DNA of 64,000 bases, taken from NCBI GenBank assembly GCA_041920275.1, contig JAYRSE010000001.1:7448-71447 (forward strand), in the 5' to 3' direction. The notes under the pieces were generated by a model. The model saw only the letters and a program-made list of their open reading frames with translations. It made no database searches and was not told the DNA's origin. Origin of the DNA: UBA12088 sp041920275 (GTDB lineage Bacteria; Patescibacteriota; Minisyncoccia; Phycocordibacterales; UBA12088). Of this stretch, positions 15,938-24,566 are shown piece after piece. How positions within the stretch are numbered: the first letter of the stretch is position 1; every line of letters starts with the position of its first letter. The translations under genes and the position numbers were made by a program.

Positions 15938-16135
15938 TCACCGCTTTGGTGCACCTGACACGCGCGCCCACCAGTTCGTCATGGGACAGTTACCGGTGAT
16001 ACCCGCACGAACAAGTCCGATGCCCATGAGGCCCGGGAGTACGAGCGGGTACCATTGTTCGGTGATCGCGTATGCCGCAAGAGAAGTAAGTATGATGATG
16101 CCGACGGTCAAGTGGGTCTTTTGCAATGGGTTCAT
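15938..16135 (-). CDS. DUF2892 / YgaP-type membrane protein
   Basis: A 65-residue protein with two membrane helices (about 8-25 and 29-46) and the family signature GITGNCPMTNW (about 45-55). This transmembrane domain is found alone or fused to rhodanese in YgaP-like proteins and is often linked to sulfur metabolism. ATG 16135 has no Shine-Dalgarno site; a TGA-TATAAC extended -10 about 30 nt upstream could serve it. It is downstream of the CsoR/CstR-like repressor gene on the same strand, with hairpin copy 2 between them. Confidence 0.75.
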   Translation of the reverse strand: MNPLQKTHLTVGIIILTSLAAYAITEQWYPLVLPGLMGIGLVRAGITGNCPMTNWWARVSGAPKR

Positions 16136-16200
16136 AATGTGAGTGGTGTGAAGGGTGTTAGTTATATCAACCTAAGAAACCATCAGGAACTCCGCCTGTA

Positions 16201-16259
16201 CACCTGTTTGAGAAACCGCTCCAAGGGCGCTTGCCCGGTCTTAGTCTTTCAAAAAGGTG
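16201..16259. repeat. Dispersed hairpin family, copy 2
   Basis: Imperfect 16-nt arms, CACCTGTTTGAGAAAC (16201-16216) and GTCTTTCAAAAAGGTG (16244-16259), around a centre with CCAAGGGCGCTTGCCC and GGTCTTA. The centre matches copy 1, while the arms have diverged yet still pair at most positions, which suggests that the structure matters. It lies between the repressor and DUF2892 genes. Confidence 0.65.
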
Positions 16260-16297
16260 CACTGGCATCGTGTCCCATTGGTTAGTCGAATATGGTA

Positions 16298-16579
16298 TTA
16301 ATCGATCGAGAGCGCTTCGAGCGCTTGGGCGATATTGCGACTTCGTTCGGGCTCCGGCAGGTCTGCGCATGTGATGATCTGTGAAGAGATGTACAGCTCC
16401 CCGACCTTGCGGAGCGCGCCTCGTGCCGCGCGGATCTGGGAGACGACCTCCTTACATCCGTACTGTTCGGGTGATTCGAGCATGCGGCGTATCGCCTGTA
16501 TCTGGCCACTCGCACGGTTCAGGCGGTGTGCGATACGGTCCATCGATACGGTATTTTTGTGCGGTACTGGGGCATTCAT
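16298..16579 (-). CDS. CsoR/FrmR-family repressor, CstR-like
   Basis: A 93-residue all-helical DUF156 repressor. CsoR copper sensors use Cys-x24-His-x3-Cys. Here Cys42 and Cys71 are kept at exactly that spacing, but the His position is Gln67 (YISSQIITC). Loss of the His with both Cys kept is what distinguishes the persulfide sensor CstR from CsoR, so sulfur sensing is more likely than copper sensing; this is inference. It is divergent from the HlyD-RND operon, whose promoter carries a palindrome of the CsoR/CstR operator type. DUF2892 follows on the same strand. Confidence 0.85.
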   Translation of the reverse strand: MNAPVPHKNTVSMDRIAHRLNRASGQIQAIRRMLESPEQYGCKEVVSQIRAARGALRKVGELYISSQIITCADLPEPERSRNIAQALEALSID

Positions 16580-16645
16580 AGGTACTGGTATGGGTATGTT
16601 AGATTAAATCTTGTAATTCTGTTTTAAATAATAAGTATTCATCTA

Positions 16646-16675
16646 TTGACAGCAGTATACCCCATTGGGTATACT
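16646..16675 (+). promoter_or_regulatory. Promoter of the HlyD-RND efflux operon
   Basis: TTGACA (16646-16651), 18-nt spacer, TATACT (16670-16675), ending 9 nt before the ATG at 16685. This is the only perfect TTGACA -35 at workable spacing that I found, and its spacer is filled by the operator at 16652-16677. Confidence 0.8.
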
Positions 16676-16677
16676 GC
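16652..16677. promoter_or_regulatory. Operator palindrome of CsoR/CstR type
   Basis: Perfect 11-bp inverted repeat GCAGTATACCC / GGGTATACTGC around a 4-nt centre. The core TATACCC(C)...GGGTATA is the form of known CsoR and CstR operators. It covers the spacer and the -10 box of the efflux promoter, so bound repressor would block RNA polymerase. Confidence 0.8.
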
Positions 16678-16684
16678 CGCAACT

Positions 16685-18289
16685 ATGCTTGATACACGCA
16701 TCTTGCGATCCTTCGCTCTGGTGAGTACACACCGAACGGTCGCACTCGTGAGTGCTGCGGCTCTGTTCGCAGTGGTTCTTTTTGTTGCACTTCCCGACAA
16801 GAGTCGCGTGGTGAGCGACGACCAGACGGTGCCCACCCATATCCTTGTCCGTGCGGAACGGATACCGCTTCCGTTCGAAGGCGTCTTGGTATCAAAGGAG
16901 GATGCCGTACTGGCGTCACAGGCGCAGGGTCGCTTGAGCGACTTACCGGCTCGCGAGGGATCGGTGGTGCATGCCGGCGACGTGCTTGCGGTCGTTGGTC
17001 AACCGGTGCTTGCGGCTCAGCGGTCGACGCTGGTCGCCAAGATACGGCTCATGGAAGAGCAACGTGGACTGGTGGAAGCTGAGCGCGACACCGCTTTGGT
17101 GCTCGCGGCGAAGGCGGCGCAAACGAATGCGACCGTTGGTACCGCACAGGTGGCACTTACCGATGCGCAGGTGAGCACGGCGGCAAAGGCGCTGCGCGTG
17201 ACCCTCACACAGCAGTACCTTTCCGCAACCGAGGCGCTGAAATTCCTTGCAGACACCGCGGCCCTTTCAACAAGCGAAGTTTCCGAGCTTCGAGTGAAGG
17301 CGGCCCGTACGCTTGCCGGCTCCGAGCGTGCGAGCTACTTGGGTCAGCGGGTCATGACAGGTGGAAGAGATCGCGGTCTGTATGATGATCTGCAGGCATT
17401 AAAAACGGATGAACCCCAGGTACTGCTCGATCTTTCTCAGCGCTTGCTCGACGGTCTTTCAACACTCGCCCGTGCGTACGAATCGGCCGAACGTAAGGCC
17501 TACGAGCGTACCAGTGCTTTGAGCGAAGGTGAGCGTGCACAGTACAACACCTACCGCAATGCGGTGCGGACCGCACAGGCGTCCGTGGAGGGCGCGCAGG
17601 GTATGCTCCGTACCGCGCTTGAGGCACACGAACTTGCGGTCGCAACTGCGGGTGGAACACGAACGGTTCGTGATGCGGAACTCGAGCAAGCGAAAGTGGT
17701 GCAGGCCGGAGAGATGCGCGTGAGCGGAGCGACGCTTGCGAACCTGTATGCCGAGCTGCGCGCACTCGACGCTTCACTCGGGGAAGCGGTCGTGAAGGCG
17801 CCCTATACGGGTACGATCGTGGAGACATTCGTCGACCCCGGCACCTATGTGGCACCCGGAACACCGCTCGTGCGCATACAGAGCGCGACCGGTCTCGAGG
17901 TGCGTGCTACGATCCCGGGGCGTTATCTGTCTCGAATGACGATCGGTGCGTCCGCGACCTTTCGCGATGGGGGAGCTGGAGTGCTTGATCGGATCTCACC
18001 GCACGTCGATGAACGTACGGGCGGGGTGACCGCATACATCGTGCTCAATGCGGTGGAGGCGCCGTATACCACCGGGTCGCACATCCGTGGCGAGCTTGAG
18101 CTTGTGGTCGATAAGGATGAGGACGGTGTGTATGGCATCCCGCACCGGTACCTCTCGTTCGATTGGAGCGGGCCCGTGGTGCGTACCGAAACGAATATGA
18201 CACTGCCGGTCACGATCGTGCGTGACATGGGACAGGTAGTGTACGTGACCGGTCGGGACCTTGTAGACGGCCTTGCGCTTGTCCCGTAG
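16685..18289 (+). CDS. HlyD-family periplasmic adaptor (membrane fusion) protein of an RND pump
   Basis: A 534-residue protein. One N-terminal membrane anchor (about 19-37, VALVSAAALFAVVLFVAL) is followed by a biotinyl-lipoyl half (LSDLPAREGSVVHAGDVLAV), a long helical hairpin of more than 200 residues, the second lipoyl half (VVKAPYTGTIVETFVDPGTYV, about 363) and beta-barrel domains. It should link the RND permease to the outside. ATG 16685 is chosen because the regulated promoter ends 9 nt before it. The permease gene starts at the base after its stop codon. Confidence 0.88.
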   Translation: MLDTRILRSFALVSTHRTVALVSAAALFAVVLFVALPDKSRVVSDDQTVPTHILVRAERIPLPFEGVLVSKEDAVLASQAQGRLSDLPAREGSVVHAGDVLAVVGQPVLAAQRSTLVAKIRLMEEQRGLVEAERDTALVLAAKAAQTNATVGTAQVALTDAQVSTAAKALRVTLTQQYLSATEALKFLADTAALSTSEVSELRVKAARTLAGSERASYLGQRVMTGGRDRGLYDDLQALKTDEPQVLLDLSQRLLDGLSTLARAYESAERKAYERTSALSEGERAQYNTYRNAVRTAQASVEGAQGMLRTALEAHELAVATAGGTRTVRDAELEQAKVVQAGEMRVSGATLANLYAELRALDASLGEAVVKAPYTGTIVETFVDPGTYVAPGTPLVRIQSATGLEVRATIPGRYLSRMTIGASATFRDGGAGVLDRISPHVDERTGGVTAYIVLNAVEAPYTTGSHIRGELELVVDKDEDGVYGIPHRYLSFDWSGPVVRTETNMTLPVTIVRDMGQVVYVTGRDLVDGLALVP

Positions 18290-21200
18290 GTGCGGCTCTT
18301 GCGAGAAAGGATGCGAAAAAGCTGTGGTATGAAGCATGAACAGTCACCATTCGGTCGGAATAATGAAGAAGGGGTACCGACGACCTTGGTGCATGACACG
18401 GTTTCCGATTCGAGCGAGGGTTTGAATTGGACGGGCAAGCTTGCGGAGACGTTCGTCATGAACCGTTCGCTCTCGTTGTTGATCGTGGGACTCGCACTTG
18501 CCTTTGGAGTGTTCGGCTTTTTGGCAACGCCGAAGCAGTATAATCCTCAGATCACGCGTCCCGCGTTCATCGTGGAAGTGTCGTATCCCGGTGCGACCGT
18601 AGATGAAGGGTACCGATTGGTTGCGACGGAACTCGTGGAAAAGGTTCAAGCTCTCGCGGGTGTGGATGAAGTGACCGTGCAGGTCCGTGACGGTGCTTCC
18701 ATTGCGGCGGTAGTCATTTTTGACGTCGGCTTTTCGAAAGATACGGCAAAGGTCTCCCTGCAAACCCAACTCGCGCAGCATAGCTACCTGGCGCGTGGCG
18801 CCATTCGACAGCCGACGATCCGCGAGCTCGATCCGGACGAGGTTCCCATCCTGACGGTCCGGATCGTGGGTGCGGAGCATTCGCTCGCTTCACTGCGCGA
18901 GCACGCCGTTTCCGTGTCGCACGTACTTGCCGATGTGCCCGGCGTAGCCGAGGTCGAAGTGCACGGGGGGTATGCACCTGCTCTGGTGGTGGAATTGCTT
19001 CCGGAGGAAATGGCTCGCAGTGGTGCATCGCTTGGTGATGTGCAACGTGCACTAGCGGATGCGAGTACCGAACACTCGCTTCTTGCGTTAGGTGATGGTA
19101 CGCGTCGCGTGGTCGTGGATATAGAGAATGCGGCTATGACACCCGAGGCCCTGGCGGAGGTGGGAGTACATCAAAGCGTACGTTTGGGTGATATCGCCCG
19201 CATATACGAGGGGACGAAAGAGGTATCATCGTATGTTCGTGCGCTGTATCCGGATGGTGTGCCGGAAGATGCGATCCTGCTTTCCGTCTCGAAGCGCGGA
19301 ACGGCGAGTGCTCCGTCCGTGTCTCGGGACGTGCTTGAAGCACTGCGTGCCACACTCACGAACACCGCACACACGGGCGTCTCATTCGAGGTGATCAACG
19401 ATGATGGTGCGATGGCAAGTGCGGAGATCGGCGGACTCATGATGAACCTCATCCAGTCCATCGTGATCGTCGGAGCGGTGCTCATGCTTTTCCTCTCACC
19501 GCGCAGTGCGGTGGTGGTGGGACTCTCCATACCGCTCACGATGCTCATCGTGTTCGGGCTCGGATACTTGGAAGGTCAGACCGTCAATCGCATCACACTC
19601 TTTGCGCTCATTTTGTCGCTGGGCCTTTTGGTCGACGCGGCGATCGTGGTCGTCGAGGCGATCCATACCGCGACCAAGCGGGTATGCTCGGAACAGGCGC
19701 GTGTGCGTGCGGTGGTGCGTGCCGTGAACGGCATCGGCGTCGGTCTGTTCCTTTCCATGCTCACCAGCGTGGTCGTGTTCATGCCCATGCTGTTCATCAC
19801 CGGCATGATGGGGCCGTACATGGGCCCCATCGCGTTCTTCGTACCGGCCGCACTTCTCGTTTCGTTCCTGATCGCGGTCACGGTCATGCCATACTTCGCG
19901 CTCTCTTTTATGCGGAGTGATGAAAGGACCACTGCCGCTTCCCGATTCTTCAACGGTCTCATTGAAACGATCACGCGGCGATACTCGGACCTGTTGTGTT
20001 CGATCATCGGCTCGCGAGTGATACAACGGCGCGTGTTGGTGTCCGCGGGTATCGCGTTTGCGCTCGCGCTTACGTTACCTGTGGCGCAGTTCGTGCATTT
20101 CCAAATGCTACCGAAAGCGGATCGTGACCAGTACTTCGTTTACGTTGATATGCCCGCCGGCACTGATGTTGTCGCGACGCGAGTTGCCGCCGAAGAGGTG
20201 GCACGGATCGCACTTGCGGACGAATACGCTCGGTCGGTGCAGCTGTTCGTCGCCGATTCCCAGGTGCTGGATTTTAACGGCATGTTCAAGGGGGCGCATG
20301 TGCGCACCGCACCGCATCAAGCGACCCTTCGGGTCAACCTGGTACCGAAAGGCGAGCGGGATGATTCCTCGACCGATATCGTGGAACGTGCGCGTGCGGA
20401 GTACGCGGAACACGATGTCGCCTCGAAGGCGGAACGGGTCCGTTTCGTAGAGGACCCTCCCGGACCGCCGGTGTCCGCAACGTTCGTTGCAAAGGTATTC
20501 AGTGGTGAACATGCTGACCGCGTTGCCGTTTCGAACGGACTGTATGAGCTGCTCAGGGGCGTTTCCGGTATCGTGGACGTTGACGATGGAGCCGAGGAAG
20601 GGTACCTGCGGGCGGTACTCACGGTCGATCATGTGGCCGCGCGTTCGTTCGGTGTTTCGGTCGAAGACATCCACTCGGCACTCACGGTGCTCGGAGCTCC
20701 GGTCGAGGGAGCGCAGTACCATGACGCGCATCTTGCGGAATACGCCCCGATAGAGTTGCGTGTACCCCGTGAAGCGCGGAGTGCCCCGAGCGATCTTTCG
20801 TTCGTGACGGTCAGATCGCGGGAAGGTGTACCGGTTCCTCTGGAGTCGCGTGTTGACATTCGGTATGAACGGAGTAGGGAGCCGGTGCATACCGAAGGGA
20901 TGGTGCCGATCCGCTCCGTTACCGCGGAAACACAGGGCAGGTCGATTGTGTATGTCATGCTCGAGGTGATGCGAAAGGCGCGAAGCGAAGGGATCGCGGG
21001 GTACCACGTCATCGCTTGGGACCTGTTCGGTATGGACCTTAAACGCGACGGGGCCCGTGTACGGATCGAGTGGGGTGGAGAGTGGGAGATGACTCTGGAG
21101 AATTTTCGCGATCTCGGTCTTGCGATGCTTGCCGCCATCTTCTTTGTATACGCGATACTGGTCGCGCAGTATCGCACGTTCCGCACACCCGGGCTTATCC

Positions 21201-21595
21201 TTACCACGGTGCCGCTCGGTTTGGTGGGAATACTCGCGGGCTTTTCGGTGCTCGACGCGGTGGCGGGAGTACCGCTTACGGCGACCGCACTCATCGGCTT
21301 CATTGCACTCATTGGAATCGTCGTTAATAACGCGATCATCTTTCTTGAACGTTTCGATGAGGTGCGGCAAGACGGTCTCGCCTATGATGCGGCTCTTGTG
21401 GAGGCGGCGCGTTCTCGTTTGCGGCCGATACTCCTTACATCGCTCACCACGGTGCTCGGCTCGCTCACGATCGCGTTCGATCCCGTGTGGAGCGGTCTTG
21501 CGTGGGCGATCGTCTTCGGCCTCTCGCTCTCTACGCTCCTTACGCTCGTGGTACTGCCGACGCTGTTGGTCTACACGGGACGGGGAGACAAATGA
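18290..21595 (+). CDS. Efflux RND transporter permease (AcrB family)
   Basis: About 1,100 residues with the RND layout: one N-terminal helix, a large loop, six helices, a second loop and five to six further helices. Helix 4 reads LSLGLLVDAAIVVVEAI: the first of the two proton-relay aspartates of AcrB is present and the second is Ala. Helix 10 has GIVVNNAIIFLERFDEVR. The family expels drugs, metals or other toxic compounds using the proton or cation gradient. The start is uncertain among GTG 18290, ATG 18311 and ATG 18329. No TolC-like gene is in the window. Confidence 0.88.
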   Translation: MRLLRERMRKSCGMKHEQSPFGRNNEEGVPTTLVHDTVSDSSEGLNWTGKLAETFVMNRSLSLLIVGLALAFGVFGFLATPKQYNPQITRPAFIVEVSYPGATVDEGYRLVATELVEKVQALAGVDEVTVQVRDGASIAAVVIFDVGFSKDTAKVSLQTQLAQHSYLARGAIRQPTIRELDPDEVPILTVRIVGAEHSLASLREHAVSVSHVLADVPGVAEVEVHGGYAPALVVELLPEEMARSGASLGDVQRALADASTEHSLLALGDGTRRVVVDIENAAMTPEALAEVGVHQSVRLGDIARIYEGTKEVSSYVRALYPDGVPEDAILLSVSKRGTASAPSVSRDVLEALRATLTNTAHTGVSFEVINDDGAMASAEIGGLMMNLIQSIVIVGAVLMLFLSPRSAVVVGLSIPLTMLIVFGLGYLEGQTVNRITLFALILSLGLLVDAAIVVVEAIHTATKRVCSEQARVRAVVRAVNGIGVGLFLSMLTSVVVFMPMLFITGMMGPYMGPIAFFVPAALLVSFLIAVTVMPYFALSFMRSDERTTAASRFFNGLIETITRRYSDLLCSIIGSRVIQRRVLVSAGIAFALALTLPVAQFVHFQMLPKADRDQYFVYVDMPAGTDVVATRVAAEEVARIALADEYARSVQLFVADSQVLDFNGMFKGAHVRTAPHQATLRVNLVPKGERDDSSTDIVERARAEYAEHDVASKAERVRFVEDPPGPPVSATFVAKVFSGEHADRVAVSNGLYELLRGVSGIVDVDDGAEEGYLRAVLTVDHVAARSFGVSVEDIHSALTVLGAPVEGAQYHDAHLAEYAPIELRVPREARSAPSDLSFVTVRSREGVPVPLESRVDIRYERSREPVHTEGMVPIRSVTAETQGRSIVYVMLEVMRKARSEGIAGYHVIAWDLFGMDLKRDGARVRIEWGGEWEMTLENFRDLGLAMLAAIFFVYAILVAQYRTFRTPGLILTTVPLGLVGILAGFSVLDAVAGVPLTATALIGFIALIGIVVNNAIIFLERFDEVRQDGLAYDAALVEAARSRLRPILLTSLTTVLGSLTIAFDPVWSGLAWAIVFGLSLSTLLTLVVLPTLLVYTGRGDK

Positions 21596-21687
21596 CCGCG
21601 CTTGGAGCGATCCGTTTGTGCACAGGGCGGGGGTGGTAATGATGCGAAGTATGTGGTACTGTTGCGCCTGCCAGTGTAACTCTACCG

Positions 21688-21693
21688 TATCGA
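21688..21693 (+). promoter_or_regulatory. Possible -10 element of the V/A-type ATPase operon
   Basis: TATCGA ends 6 nt before the ATG at 21700, the spacing seen at other leaderless starts here; TTGCGC (21662-21667) lies 20 nt upstream. A weak match overall. Confidence 0.3.
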
Positions 21694-21699
21694 TCCTCC

Positions 21700-22008
21700 A
21701 TGCCCTACCTGCAGACCATTCTCGATGCCGAAGAACAAGCGCGCACCATACGCGAAAAGGCCGAGCGTGAAGCCGCGGCAATCGTGTCCGAGAAACGAAC
21801 GGAGATTGCGGAGCGATTCGAAGCGCTCAAACTATCGCTCGATACCAAGCGGAGCGAGACGCTTGCCGAACGGAGAGTGCTCCTTGATCGTGCGTACGAT
21901 ACCGCGCTCGCTCATGCGAACGATGAAGCGAAGCGGCTGGTCGAACAGGTGCGACCGCGCGAGGTGCAAGCAGTCGCTCGAATTCGCGCTCGCGTGCTCG
22001 ATCGGTGA
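21700..22008 (+). CDS. V/A-type ATPase subunit G/H (peripheral stalk)
   Basis: A 102-residue, almost wholly helical protein rich in Glu, Arg and Ala (AEEQARTIREKAEREAAAIVSEKR), with the coiled-coil pattern of the G/H (NtpF-type) stator subunit. It would pair with subunit E to form the peripheral stalk that holds the catalytic head. It is the first gene of a nine-gene operon in the order G-I-K-E-C-F-A-B-D, and a GTG overlapping its stop codon opens an in-frame extension of subunit I. Identification rests on position plus composition, since this subunit has little sequence signature. Confidence 0.75.
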   Translation: MPYLQTILDAEEQARTIREKAEREAAAIVSEKRTEIAERFEALKLSLDTKRSETLAERRVLLDRAYDTALAHANDEAKRLVEQVRPREVQAVARIRARVLDR

Positions 22009-22046
22009 GAGTCGTTGCGCACCGATATCACCATATCACATACCAT

Positions 22047-23999
22047 ATGGCAGTTCTCCCGATGCAGAAGATCCGTTTGTACTTGCATCGAGGATCTGCA
22101 AGCGAGGTGTTGCGTGCGATCCAAAAACTCGGGGTGCTCCATCTCGAGGAGGTGACGATCGGGGAAAGAGAGCTTGTTACCCGTGAGAAGGAGGCATTTG
22201 AATTCAATTACGCGAGCAGTCGTCTCGAGCTTGCCGTTCGGTTCCTCTCACGGTACGAGGTTCCGAAGACCGGTCTACGCGCCGTGGTGGAAGGTACGAA
22301 AGTACGCATCACCGGAACGGCGCTCTACGAGGTGGTACAGACATTTGATTACAATACGGTGGTGGATGCGGTGCAGGACATCGAACGCACGATCGTCGAC
22401 GCCCGAACACGGATCGAAGAGCTTGAGGCGGAACGCGCACTGCTCGAACGCTGGCGCGGACTCGATCGAGTACTTGCCGCGGGACGAGAGACACCGTCCA
22501 CCCGCACTCACTTTGTGGCCGGCACACTCGCGGGGGCGCACGATCTCTTGGTGTCGATGTGTGCGGAACGATCGATCGTGTATCACACACTTATCGCCTC
22601 AGATACCGATCGATTGTATGCCATACATAGAAATGACGAAGCATCGTTCTTGCGATGTGTTGCCGATTCCGGTTGCGAGACGGTCGAACTGCCACTCAGG
22701 CGCGGTACTCCCGCGGAAGAGCTTGAGCGTATCGATCGTGCACTCGGCTCGCAGCGTGAAGATATCGTTCATGCGGAGAGGCGAGCGGCAGAGATGGCGC
22801 GCGAATCTCTCGATAACCTCCGTGTCGTGAGCGATTACATGCTTTGGCAGAAAGAGAAGCATGATCTGCTTTCCACCGCCCGTGCAAGCGCCGAAACGAT
22901 CGTGTTCGAAGGATGGTCTCCGACCGCGGACCTGCACGTCCTCGAGGAGCGTATCAAGAACAAGACCGAGCGGTACGCCCTTGAGTCGGTGGCACCGCAT
23001 GAAGATGAGACGCCACCCGTGGAGTTGCGCAATCATCCCGCGATCGCACCGTTCGAGACCGTGACCCGTCTGTACGGACTTCCCGGACATACCGACCTTG
23101 ACCCGACAGCATACCTTGCGGGGTTCTTCTTCCTCTTTTTCGGACTCGCACTCTCCGATCTGGGCTACGGACTCGTGATGGTGATGGGTCTCGGGTACAT
23201 ACTATACCGTTACCGTGTGCCAAAAACGGTTCGACCGATGCTTATTCTCATGTTTGCGGGAGGTGTTTCCACCACAGTTGTCGGTGCGTTGTACGGCGGG
23301 TACTTCGGTGTTTCGATGGACGTGATGCCGGAGTGGGTGAGGTCTTTGCAGATTTTTGATCCGATCAAAGATCCGATGCCGGTATTTTATCTCGCGCTTG
23401 CGCTCGGTGTGTTGCAGATCACGGTGGGTTTGTTCCTGTCAATGGTCTCTGAGGCAAGGAACGGGCGTCTGCTCACCGGTATTGCGGAAAAGGGTCCATG
23501 GGTCGGATTTTTTCTCTTCGGCAGTGCATTGCTTGGCGCACGCCTTGCATACATTCCGGGATCGGTCGATATGTACCGGTATGGTGTATACGCGTGCATT
23601 GCGAGCATTGTTGCGGTTGCGGCATACAAAGAAAAAAACTGGTTCCTGAAACCGATCAAAGGCGTGTTGAGTTTGTACGACCTGGTTGCGTATTTTTCCG
23701 ACATACTTTCATATTCACGCCTCCTTGCGTTGGGACTTGCTACGAGCGCACTCGCGTACGCAGTGAATCTCATAGCGGCAATGGTGCAAGACGCGCCGTA
23801 CTATTCGGGGTATATCTTCATGACGGCAATACTGTTGGTAGGGCACCTGTTCAATCTTGCGCTTAACGTGCTTGGTGCATTCATTCATTCCGCTCGCTTG
23901 CAATTCGTTGAGTTCTTCGGCAAATTTGTGAACGGTACCGGGAGGCCGTATGCACCGTTCAGGCGGCGAGAACGGTATGTGGAGCTGGTCGATTCGTGA
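22047..23999 (+). CDS. V/A-type ATPase subunit I (a-type stator)
   Basis: About 650 residues. The N-terminal half is cytosolic with coiled coils (about 80-290); the C-terminal half from about 355 has seven to eight membrane helices, with the family signature FFFLFFGLALSDLGYGLVM and a late SDILSYSRLLALGLATSALA segment containing the essential Arg that faces the K ring. It forms the two ion half-channels with the ring. ATG 22047 (MAVLPMQKIRLYL) fits the family N-terminus; GTG 22005, which overlaps the upstream stop, would add 14 residues. Confidence 0.93.
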   Translation: MAVLPMQKIRLYLHRGSASEVLRAIQKLGVLHLEEVTIGERELVTREKEAFEFNYASSRLELAVRFLSRYEVPKTGLRAVVEGTKVRITGTALYEVVQTFDYNTVVDAVQDIERTIVDARTRIEELEAERALLERWRGLDRVLAAGRETPSTRTHFVAGTLAGAHDLLVSMCAERSIVYHTLIASDTDRLYAIHRNDEASFLRCVADSGCETVELPLRRGTPAEELERIDRALGSQREDIVHAERRAAEMARESLDNLRVVSDYMLWQKEKHDLLSTARASAETIVFEGWSPTADLHVLEERIKNKTERYALESVAPHEDETPPVELRNHPAIAPFETVTRLYGLPGHTDLDPTAYLAGFFFLFFGLALSDLGYGLVMVMGLGYILYRYRVPKTVRPMLILMFAGGVSTTVVGALYGGYFGVSMDVMPEWVRSLQIFDPIKDPMPVFYLALALGVLQITVGLFLSMVSEARNGRLLTGIAEKGPWVGFFLFGSALLGARLAYIPGSVDMYRYGVYACIASIVAVAAYKEKNWFLKPIKGVLSLYDLVAYFSDILSYSRLLALGLATSALAYAVNLIAAMVQDAPYYSGYIFMTAILLVGHLFNLALNVLGAFIHSARLQFVEFFGKFVNGTGRPYAPFRRRERYVELVDS

Positions 24000-24069
24000 C
24001 CGGCTACCAGGGTGTCGAAGGGCGATATCGTGGCATTATTCTTTACCAATTAATTAACATCATTTACTT

Positions 24070-24552
24070 ATGGAAGGATCAATCACGTGGGGAGTGGCAT
24101 TCGTCATGCTTGCAGCGGCATTGCCTGCGATACTCGGATTTATCGGCTCCGCCCTTGGCATGGCTACAGCAGGAAAAGCGGCAGCAGGTGTCGTGGCCGA
24201 GAAGCCCGACCTTTTTGGCAAGTTGCTCTTGATGCAGGCACTTCCGGGTTCACAGGGTATCTACGGTTTGGTGATCTCGTTTCTTGTGTTGCAGTTCAGT
24301 GGAGTTCTTGGTGCATCGGAACTGCCTAATGTTTCCAATATGAGCGGTGTGTTGTACCTACTTGCCTCGTTGCCGCTCGCCATTTCAGCTATCGCAAGTG
24401 CGATTCTGCAGGGCAAGGTCGCTGCAAACGGTATCCTTTCGATTGCCAAGGATGGCACATTGGTCGGAAAGGTGCTCCTGTTCGCGGCCATGATCGAGAC
24501 ATGGGCGATCTTCGGCTTCTTGATCACGGTCATTCTATTGTTGTCGATCTAG
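24070..24552 (+). CDS. V/A-type ATPase subunit K (ion-binding ring), Na+-type
   Basis: A 160-residue proteolipid of two fused hairpins (four helices). The second hairpin holds the essential carboxylate Glu143 (MIETWAIFG); the first has Gln62 in LPGSQGIYG. Gln62 with Ser61, Gln114 (ILQGKV) and Glu143 match the Na+ ligands Gln65, Thr64, Gln110 and Glu139 of Enterococcus hirae NtpK, with Thr replaced by the equivalent hydroxyl residue Ser. This supports Na+ rather than H+ transport. One carboxylate per four helices is typical of ATP-driven pumps. It sits between I and E in the operon. Confidence 0.93.
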   Translation: MEGSITWGVAFVMLAAALPAILGFIGSALGMATAGKAAAGVVAEKPDLFGKLLLMQALPGSQGIYGLVISFLVLQFSGVLGASELPNVSNMSGVLYLLASLPLAISAIASAILQGKVAANGILSIAKDGTLVGKVLLFAAMIETWAIFGFLITVILLLSI

Positions 24553-24566
24553 CACATTGCACTACC

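Noticed and set aside
20108..21781. A 557-codon open frame opposite the RND permease
   Set aside because: Antisense to conserved helices of the pump; no family features or promoter.
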